Source: Kribbella sandramycini (GTDB lineage Bacteria > Actinomycetota > Actinomycetes > Propionibacteriales > Kribbellaceae). From it: DNA of 64,000 bases. Position numbers and translations under genes: made by a program. The notes under the pieces are model-generated. The model was not told where the DNA came from and did not search any database. It saw only the letters and a program-made list of their open reading frames with translations. The stretch spans positions 1,302,001 through 1,366,000 of the forward strand of contig NZ_JABJRC010000001.1 of NCBI RefSeq assembly GCF_013131805.1, in the 5' to 3' direction. Shown here one piece after another: positions 58,384-64,000 of the stretch (positions are counted from its first letter, which is position 1; each line of letters begins with the position of its first letter).

Positions 58384-59229
58384 TCACCGCAACTTCGGTG
58401 TCACCCGCAGCGTGACCTGGTTGTCGACGGCCAGCGAGCCATTGGTGACCAACCAGTTGTCCGGGACGCTCTCGTGCCGGACGTTGTCGTCGTCCTTCCG
58501 CTCGATGTAGGAGCGGACGACGAACCCGCGCTGCGCGAGCAGCTCGCGCACCTTGTCGACCCGCAAGCCGTAGAACTTCACCCCGGCCAGCGGCTCCCCC
58601 GGTTCGCCGATCGTGCCGCCGGTTTCCGCGGACTCCCCCGGCCGCATCGGCCGGCCGATCGCCAGCTCGCCGCTGCCGGTGTAGTCCCGCGGCACCTTGA
58701 TCTCGATGAAGCAGGGCGTCGGGCCGCCGACGGCACAGCCGTTCGGCTCCGCGCTGACCTTGAAGTTGCCCCCGGTGTTACCGCCCATATCACCCTCCCA
58801 CACCAGTCGGCCGACCGTCGACGGCGTCGAGGCGAGGAGTTTGATCGTGAAGTTCAGGTTGTGCTTCTTCAGTTCCTTGGTGAACCGCGCGGTGTCGGCC
58901 TCCAGATCGACGATCCTGATCTGCACGTAGCGCCCCTCGTCGCTGAACGCCAGCGCGGAGCCAAGAGCCTCCTGCCGATCGCCCCCAGAGCGCTCGACCG
59001 CGGTCAGCGCGACCGCACCGACCACCGCAGCCGCGACCAGGATCGGGACGAGCCGGCGGACCATCGGCGCCTGCCGCCTCACCCGCCGGTGCGGGACTTC
59101 CTGGGCGGTGTGCCGCGCTTTGGCCAGGACGTCGAGCCAGGCCGAGTCGTTGGCGCGGGCGGCGGCCCGGGCCTCGTCGTCGGAGACCGGGTTCAGGTCA
59201 CGGATCTTGTCGACGGTCGAACGTGTCAT
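58384..59229 (-). CDS. Membrane protein paired with ECF sigma factor, probable anti-sigma factor
   Basis: A 281-residue protein: cytoplasmic N terminus (SVDDEARAA-like helix, residues 1-55, RARANDSAWLDVLAKA region), one transmembrane helix (about 57-80, MVRRLVPILVAAAVVGAVAL) and an extracytoplasmic domain of 200 residues. Its start overlaps the sigma gene stop by 4 nt, the usual sigma/anti-sigma layout, though no zinc anti-sigma HxxxCxxC motif is seen. The extracellular part (VRELLAQRGFVVRSYIE) is not recognised. Confidence 0.7.
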   Translation of the reverse strand: MTRSTVDKIRDLNPVSDDEARAAARANDSAWLDVLAKARHTAQEVPHRRVRRQAPMVRRLVPILVAAAVVGAVALTAVERSGGDRQEALGSALAFSDEGRYVQIRIVDLEADTARFTKELKKHNLNFTIKLLASTPSTVGRLVWEGDMGGNTGGNFKVSAEPNGCAVGGPTPCFIEIKVPRDYTGSGELAIGRPMRPGESAETGGTIGEPGEPLAGVKFYGLRVDKVRELLAQRGFVVRSYIERKDDDNVRHESVPDNWLVTNGSLAVDNQVTLRVTPKLR

Positions 59230-59786
59230 GCCGCACCTCCTTCAGGCAGGGCCGGAGTGGATCGGAGCAACTTCTCGAAGCGGCGTTTCGCGCGGTGCAG
59301 CCGAATCCGGACGGCGTTCCGCGAACAGCCGAGTACGACCGCGACCTGGTCGGCCTCGAGCCCTTCCCAGGCGATCAAGGCCAGCACTTCCCGGTCGCGC
59401 TCCGGGAGCTCCCGCCACGCGGCCGCGGTCAGCGCGGCCCCTTCCGGATCCGGGTGGCCGGTGTGCACGGGCGCCGTCCGCAGCTTGTCGACCAGCGCGA
59501 GCCTGGTCTGCTCGCGCCGCCGATGGTTGGCCAGCACTCGCCGCGCCACGGCGTACAACCAAGGGAGCGCGCCCTCGCCGCCCGGCACGTCGCCCAACCG
59601 CCGCCACGCGGTCAGGAACGTCTCCGCGACCAGGTCGTCGACGTCCCCGGAGTTGGTCACTCGCCGCAGCAGGTAGGCCAGCACCCGCTCGTGGTGCGCC
59701 GCGAACAGCTCCTCGAACCGGACGAGCTGTTCGCCCGCCGGTGGAGCGTGCACGGCGCCACCTGTCTCTTCCGCCACTGAGGTCAT
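59226..59786 (-). CDS. ECF-type RNA polymerase sigma factor
   Basis: A 186-residue sigma factor. Region 2 is in LFAAHHERVLAYLLRRV, DVDDLVAETFLTAWRRLGD and LPWLYAVARRVLANHRRR; region 4 is in LPERDREVLALIAWEGLEAD and GCSRNAVRIRLHRAKRRFE. ATG 59786 (MTSVAE) is chosen because AGGACGGG precedes it and it gives family length. Cotranscribed with the membrane protein that probably holds it inactive. Position next to the siderophore operon is suggestive but no target promoter was identified. Confidence 0.93.
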   Translation of the reverse strand: MTSVAEETGGAVHAPPAGEQLVRFEELFAAHHERVLAYLLRRVTNSGDVDDLVAETFLTAWRRLGDVPGGEGALPWLYAVARRVLANHRRREQTRLALVDKLRTAPVHTGHPDPEGAALTAAAWRELPERDREVLALIAWEGLEADQVAVVLGCSRNAVRIRLHRAKRRFEKLLRSTPALPEGGAA

Positions 59787-59863
59787 ACCCGTCCTATGTC
59801 GCCGGCCCTCCCCCGATTTCACCCCATCCCCAGGTCAGCTTGTCCGCACCTAGACTTGGGTCA

Positions 59864-60523
59864 GTGAACATCTCTCATGTCGTTTGGGACTGGAACGGGA
59901 CACTGCTGAACGACAACGAGGTCGTGCTGGCCGCGGTCAACTCGGTGTTCGTCGACTTCGGCGGCGCCGCGGTGAGTTGGGCGGAGTGGCAGGCGGCGTA
60001 CACGCGCCCGATGCACGTCTCATACGAGGCCATCCTCGGCCGCACTCTCGACGAGACGGAGTGGGCCCGCGTCGACAAGCTCTACCACGAGCGGTACGAC
60101 GCCCTGCTGGCCACCTGCGGCCTGGCCGCCGACGCACCCGACGCCCTCCGCGCCGTCGCCGAATCCGGCCGCACGCAGTCGCTGCTCTCCATGTGGTTCC
60201 ACGACCGCCTCACTCCCACCGTCGAGGCCTTCGGCCTGACGCCGCACTTCCGTCGCGTCGACGGCCTGGTCGCCACCATCGGCGGCGGCTCCAAGGCCGA
60301 GAGCCTCCAGGCGCACCTCGAAGCCCAGCAGCTCGACCCGGCCACCGTCGTCCTGATCGGCGACGTCGTGGACGACGCCGACGCCGCCACCGCCGCCGGC
60401 GCCCACTGCGTCCTCGTCACCACCGGCGCCATGCCCCGCGCCGCCCTGGAAGCCACCGGCCACCCCGTCGCCAGCACCCTCGCCGAGGCCCTCGCACTCC
60501 TCGACCGACCCCTCGCACATTAG
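59864..60523 (+). CDS. HAD-family hydrolase, phosphoglycolate phosphatase-like
   Basis: A 219-residue phosphatase with HAD motif I DWNGTLLND (nucleophile D near residue 9), motif II LLSMW, motif III lysine in GGSKAESL and motif IV IGDVVDDADAA. It hydrolyses phosphate from small metabolites. The GTG at 59864 has no ribosome-binding site; TAGACT at 59851-59856 suggests a leaderless transcript. Its stop codon lies inside the iron box of the next gene. Confidence 0.9.
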   Translation: MNISHVVWDWNGTLLNDNEVVLAAVNSVFVDFGGAAVSWAEWQAAYTRPMHVSYEAILGRTLDETEWARVDKLYHERYDALLATCGLAADAPDALRAVAESGRTQSLLSMWFHDRLTPTVEAFGLTPHFRRVDGLVATIGGGSKAESLQAHLEAQQLDPATVVLIGDVVDDADAATAAGAHCVLVTTGAMPRAALEATGHPVASTLAEALALLDRPLAH

Positions 60524-60538
60524 GTTAGGTATACCTAA
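60520..60538 (+). promoter_or_regulatory. IdeR/DmdR-type iron box upstream of siderophore-binding protein gene
   Basis: TTAGGTTAGGTATACCTAA matches 16 of 19 positions of the iron-box consensus and lies 14 nt before the ATG at 60553. It overlaps the HAD gene stop codon. This is the clearest of the three boxes. Confidence 0.85.
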
Positions 60539-60552
60539 GAGGAGGGGTTGCG

Positions 60553-61533
60553 ATGCCGTACTTGCAGACGCCGGAACTGGGCGGCGGGATTCCGCGGCGC
60601 GGGGTGCTGGCCGGCGGCTTGGCGCTGGGGCTGGCCGCTTGTTCGAAGCCGGTGGCAGACGAGCCGGCGGCCGGGCGGGTGGTGGAGCATGCCTTCGGGC
60701 GGACGTCGGTGCCCGCGGAGCCGAAGCGGGTGGTGGTGCTCGGATACACGGATGTCGAGGTTGCGCTGGCGCTCGGCGTCGTCCCGGTCGGGTTCACCGA
60801 CTTCTTCGGGACCGGGTTGAACGCCTGGGCCCGGCCGTTGGCAGGGACGGCGCAGCCGGTGGGGTTCGAGCTGACGGACGGGATGCCGGTCGAACGGATC
60901 CTGTCCCTCAAACCGGACCTGATCATCGCGACCGACTCGCTCAAGCAGCCGGACTACGACAAGCTCGCCGCCGTGGTGCCGACCGTCGGCCCGCTGCGGG
61001 CGGACGGCGCATACGGGACGCCGTGGCGCGATCACACCCGCCGGATGGGCGAGATCCTCGGTCGCGAACAGCGAGCCGCCGAGCTGATCGCCCAGGCCGA
61101 ACGCCGGTACGCCGAAGCCCGCACGAAACACCCGTCGTTCGCGGGGAAGTCACTCAGCTACATCTGGCCGGCCGCTCCCGATTTCTACCTGTACTTCGCG
61201 GTCGACCCACGCGTGCAGGCCTTGCTCGAGCTCGGCTTCCACCTCACCCCGATCGCCGAGAAGCTCGCCAAGGAGCACCCGAAAGACTTCTACGCCTCGA
61301 TCGGCAGCGAACGCCTCGCCGACTACGAGGCCGACGTCATCATCGGCCAGTCCTACAGCGACGAGGCCGCCGCCGCCAAACGCAACAAGGTCTTCCAGGC
61401 CATCCCCGCCGTCCGCCGCGGCGACCTGATCTGGCTCCCCAAGAACGTCGCCGACGGCCTCGCCTTCGGCACCGTCCTGAGCACCATGGCCGTCCTCGAC
61501 GACCTCACGAACTCACTGGCCAAGGTCGTCTGA
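60553..61533 (+). CDS. Iron-siderophore ABC transporter substrate-binding lipoprotein
   Basis: A 326-residue FepB-type binding protein. Twin arginine (PRRGVLAGG), hydrophobic run and lipobox LAAC give a lipidated cysteine near residue 34. The mature domain begins with [23 protein letters not shown] and contains the conserved [11 protein letters not shown]. It should deliver a ferric siderophore to a FecCD-type transporter; no permease genes are adjacent, so it must use another locus, possibly the importer at the left of this window. GAGGAGG precedes the ATG. Iron-box controlled. Its 3' end overlaps the phosphoketolase gene by 21 nt. Confidence 0.92.
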   Translation: MPYLQTPELGGGIPRRGVLAGGLALGLAACSKPVADEPAAGRVVEHAFGRTSVPAEPKRVVVLGYTDVEVALALGVVPVGFTDFFGTGLNAWARPLAGTAQPVGFELTDGMPVERILSLKPDLIIATDSLKQPDYDKLAAVVPTVGPLRADGAYGTPWRDHTRRMGEILGREQRAAELIAQAERRYAEARTKHPSFAGKSLSYIWPAAPDFYLYFAVDPRVQALLELGFHLTPIAEKLAKEHPKDFYASIGSERLADYEADVIIGQSYSDEAAAAKRNKVFQAIPAVRRGDLIWLPKNVADGLAFGTVLSTMAVLDDLTNSLAKVV

Positions 61534-63897
61534 CCAGCGCCAGTCGCGGACCTCCGGCAGGTCTTCGCCGTGCTCGCGGACATACGCGTGATGACGCGTC
61601 CGCTGATCGGCGAAGTACTGCCGGGCCCGTACCGCGCGAGTTCGCAGCGCCGGCACGCGGTCGATGACGTCCATCGCCAGGTGGTAGCGGTCGAGGTTGT
61701 TCTGGACGACCATGTCGAACGGGGTGGTGGTCGTGCCTTCCTCGATGTAACCGCGGACGTGCAGGTTGTCGTGGCCGGCCCGGCGGTAGGTGAGGCGATG
61801 GATCAACCACGGGTAGCCGTGGTAGGCGAAGATCACTGGTTTGTCGGTGGTGAACAAGGCATCGAACTCGGCATCCGGCAGACCGTGCGGATGTTCCGTG
61901 GCGCCCTGCAGCCGCATCAGGTCGACGACGTTGACGACGCGGATGCGCAGGTCCGGCAGGTGCTCGCGGAGCAGGCTGACCGCGGCCAGGGTCTCCATCG
62001 TCGGGACGTCGCCCGCGCAGGCCAGAACGACGTCCGGGTCCCCGTCGTCGTTCGAGGCGAAGTCCCAGACGCCGATGCCGCGGGCGCAGTGCAGGGCGGC
62101 CGCCTCCCAGCTCAGCCAGCTCGGCTGCGGTTGTTTGCCGGCAACAACGACATTGATCTGGTTCCGGGTCTGCAGGCAGTGATCCATGGTGGACAGCAAG
62201 GTGTTCGCGTCCGGTGGCAGGTAGACGCGGACGACCTCGGCCTTCTTGTTCACCACATGGTCGATGAACCCGGGATCCTGGTGCGAGAAGCCGTTGTGGT
62301 CCTGCCGCCACACATGTGAGGTGAGCAGGTAGTTCAGCGACGGGATCGGCCGCCGCCACTCCAGCCGGTTGATCGTCTTCAGCCACTTCGCGTGCTGGTT
62401 CACCATCGAGTCCACGATGTGCACGAAGGCCTCGTACGACGAGAACACCCCGTGCCGGCCGGTCAGCAGATACCCCTCCAACCAGCCCTGGCACAAATGT
62501 TCGCTGAGCACCTCCAGCACCCGGCCGTCCGGGGCGAGATGCTCGTCAGTCGGCTTGCGATCAGCCAGCCAGGCCTTCCCGGTCGCGGCGTACACCGCGT
62601 TCAACCGGTTCGACTCGGTCTCGTCCGGGCCGAACAGCCGCAGATTCCGGTACGGCGCGTTCAGCTCGAACGCGTCGCGCAGGTAGACCCCGAACGCCTT
62701 CGTCGGCTCGCCGTCCTCGACCCCCGGCGATTTCACCGGGACGGCGTACTCCGCGACCGCGGGCAGCACCAGATCGCGTGTCAGCAAGCCGCCGTTCGCG
62801 TGTGGCGACGAGCCCATCCGCAGTTCGGCCCGCGGCACCTGCGCGAGCAGCCGCTCGACCGGACGCCCGTCCGCGTCGAACAACTCCTCGGGTCGATAGC
62901 TGCGCAGCCACGACTCCAGCTGCCGCCGATGGTCGTCGTCCGTCCGGACGCCGGACAGCGGCACCTGGTGTGAACGCCAGGTGTCCTCGATCTGGTCGCC
63001 GTCGACCGTGCGTGGCCCGGTCCAGCCCTTCGGCGTCCGAAGCATGATCATCGGCCAGCCCGGCCGAGCCGGCGTCGCCGCGGCGGACCGCGCTTCGCGC
63101 TGAATCTCGGCGATCCGATCCAGGCAGTGATCGAGCGCGGCTGCGAGCGCCTGATGGACGTCGGCCGGCTCCGAACCGGCGACCAGACAAGGCTCGTAGC
63201 CGTACCCGCGGAAGAGCGCGGTCAGCTCGTCGTCGCCGATCCGCGCGAGCAGCGTCGGGTTGGCGATCTTGTAGCCGTTCAGGTGCAGGATCGGCAGCAC
63301 CGCGCCGTCCGCGGCCGGGTTCAGGAACTTGTTCGCATGCCAAGAAGTTGCCAACGGCCCCGTTTCGGCCTCACCGTCCCCGACCACGCAGGCCACCACG
63401 AGATCCGGGTTGTCCGCGGCCGCGCCGTACGCATGACTCAGCGAGTAGCCCAACTCGCCGCCCTCGTTGATCGACCCGGGCACATCGGCCGCGACATGAC
63501 TCGGAATCCCGCCCGGGAACGAGAACTGCTTGAACAGCCGCGCCATCCCGGCCGCGTCCCGGGTCGTCGTCGGGTACGCCGCCGTCCAGCTCCCCTCCAA
63601 CCAGGTGTTGGCCACCAGCGCCGGCCCGCCGTGCCCCGGCCCGGTCACGTACAGCATCGACAGCTCCCGCTGCCGGATCACCCGATTGAGATGCGCGTAG
63701 ATCAGGTTCAGCCCCGGCGTCGTCCCCCAATGCCCCAACAACCGCGGCTTGAGATGCTCGGCCCGCAGCGGCTCACTCAGCAATGGATTGTCCAGCAGGT
63801 AGATCTGCCCGACCGACAAGTAGTTGGCCGCCCGCCAGTACGCGTCGAGATCGACCAGCTCCTCGGCACCCAACGGCCGCGTCCGGATCTGCTGCAT
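61513..63897 (-). CDS. xfp: Phosphoketolase (xylulose-5-phosphate/fructose-6-phosphate)
   Basis: A 794-residue thiamine-diphosphate enzyme of normal family length. Seen motifs include [51 protein letters not shown] and the TPP motif [16 protein letters not shown], plus [14 protein letters not shown] and YGHPWLIH-type [11 protein letters not shown]. It splits xylulose 5-phosphate or fructose 6-phosphate with phosphate to acetyl phosphate and a sugar phosphate. ATG 63897 follows GGAAAGGA and overlaps the stop of the upstream gene (TGATG), so it is translationally coupled. Confidence 0.97.
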   Translation of the reverse strand: MQQIRTRPLGAEELVDLDAYWRAANYLSVGQIYLLDNPLLSEPLRAEHLKPRLLGHWGTTPGLNLIYAHLNRVIRQRELSMLYVTGPGHGGPALVANTWLEGSWTAAYPTTTRDAAGMARLFKQFSFPGGIPSHVAADVPGSINEGGELGYSLSHAYGAAADNPDLVVACVVGDGEAETGPLATSWHANKFLNPAADGAVLPILHLNGYKIANPTLLARIGDDELTALFRGYGYEPCLVAGSEPADVHQALAAALDHCLDRIAEIQREARSAAATPARPGWPMIMLRTPKGWTGPRTVDGDQIEDTWRSHQVPLSGVRTDDDHRRQLESWLRSYRPEELFDADGRPVERLLAQVPRAELRMGSSPHANGGLLTRDLVLPAVAEYAVPVKSPGVEDGEPTKAFGVYLRDAFELNAPYRNLRLFGPDETESNRLNAVYAATGKAWLADRKPTDEHLAPDGRVLEVLSEHLCQGWLEGYLLTGRHGVFSSYEAFVHIVDSMVNQHAKWLKTINRLEWRRPIPSLNYLLTSHVWRQDHNGFSHQDPGFIDHVVNKKAEVVRVYLPPDANTLLSTMDHCLQTRNQINVVVAGKQPQPSWLSWEAAALHCARGIGVWDFASNDDGDPDVVLACAGDVPTMETLAAVSLLREHLPDLRIRVVNVVDLMRLQGATEHPHGLPDAEFDALFTTDKPVIFAYHGYPWLIHRLTYRRAGHDNLHVRGYIEEGTTTTPFDMVVQNNLDRYHLAMDVIDRVPALRTRAVRARQYFADQRTRHHAYVREHGEDLPEVRDWRWSDDLGQ

Positions 63898-64000
63898 CAC
63901 GCGTCCTTTCCGTTACCAGGCAGGAACTCCTGGAGTTTCGACTTCACGCCTTCCTTGATCACGTCGACCCGATCGGAATCCCCACGCAGGATCGACTCGG
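63897..64000 (-). CDS. C-terminal end of an unidentified protein (partial, 5' end outside window)
   Basis: The last 33 residues of an open frame that reaches the window edge and stops with a TGA overlapping the phosphoketolase ATG. The visible C terminus is mostly hydrophilic and probably helical ([18 protein letters not shown], end GKDA). The family is not recognised. Acetate kinase or another enzyme of acetyl-phosphate use would fit the operon, but the residues do not identify one. Confidence 0.55.
   Translation of the reverse strand, partial: ESILRGDSDRVDVIKEGVKSKLQEFLPGNGKDA

Noticed and set aside
57040..59676. Very long plus-strand open frame (878 codons) opposite the ATP-grasp and sigma/anti-sigma genes
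   Set aside because: Composition is Arg/Gly/Val-rich noise of the antisense strand, no family motifs, and the opposite strand has three well-supported coupled genes.

Overview
The window is one high-GC stretch densely packed with genes. Overlapping ATGA/GTGA gene junctions, several likely leaderless genes, twin-arginine and lipobox secretion signals, AfsR/SARP-type regulation and 19-bp IdeR/DmdR-type iron boxes all point to a soil actinobacterium. The enzyme mix resembles Kribbella or a related Nocardioidales/Streptomyces-like organism; the genus is a guess. No tRNA, rRNA, insertion sequence, phage or CRISPR array was seen.

Layout. 1-6.9 kb: a leftward operon of seven coupled genes. It encodes an iron/siderophore-type ABC importer (binding lipoprotein, two FecCD permeases, ATPase) interleaved with an enolase-superfamily N-acylamino-acid racemase/OSBS-like enzyme and a class C-type serine hydrolase, and ends in a PaiB-like FMN protein cut by the window edge. 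7.0-9.3 kb: a DppA-type D-aminopeptidase and a YtcJ-like amidohydrolase, suggesting handling of D-amino-acid peptides or acylated amino acids. 9.4-14.8 kb: an NAD(P)-binding protein, a NarL-type two-component system, an orphan solute-binding protein, a DUF2236 protein and a hemerythrin-domain protein.

14.9-34.1 kb is a secretome region. It holds a phytase/esterase-like propeller protein and an alkaline phosphatase behind a candidate three-repeat PHO box, a GH128-type glucanase, a TAP-like peptidase, a large Tat-exported protein, an alpha-carbonic anhydrase, a sialidase-like protein with a ricin lectin domain, a SARP-NB-ARC-TPR regulator, a subtilase-fold protein lacking its catalytic residues, a matrixin-like metalloprotease, and a secreted protein-arginine deiminase with all catalytic residues.

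34.2-51.2 kb is mixed: an erythromycin-esterase homologue, a nucleoside-diphosphate-sugar epimerase-like protein, topoisomerase IB, a frame-broken 6PGDH-type gene, a ferredoxin-NADP reductase behind an iron box, SDR/TetR and SDR/Rrf2 pairs with visible operators, an OmpR-type two-component system facing a PepSY protein across a direct-repeat operator, a peptide deformylase with an export leader, a sugar-efflux-type MFS protein and a YfhO-like membrane protein.

51.3-61.5 kb is an iron region. A four-gene operon (ATP-grasp, NIS synthetase, MFS fused to NIS synthetase, PLP decarboxylase) sits behind an iron box and has the content and order of the vibrioferrin pvsA-B-C-D-E set, with the C and D functions joined in one reading frame. 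Beyond an ECF sigma/anti-sigma pair and a HAD phosphatase lies a second iron-box gene for a siderophore-binding lipoprotein. The window ends in a phosphoketolase coupled to an unidentified upstream gene.
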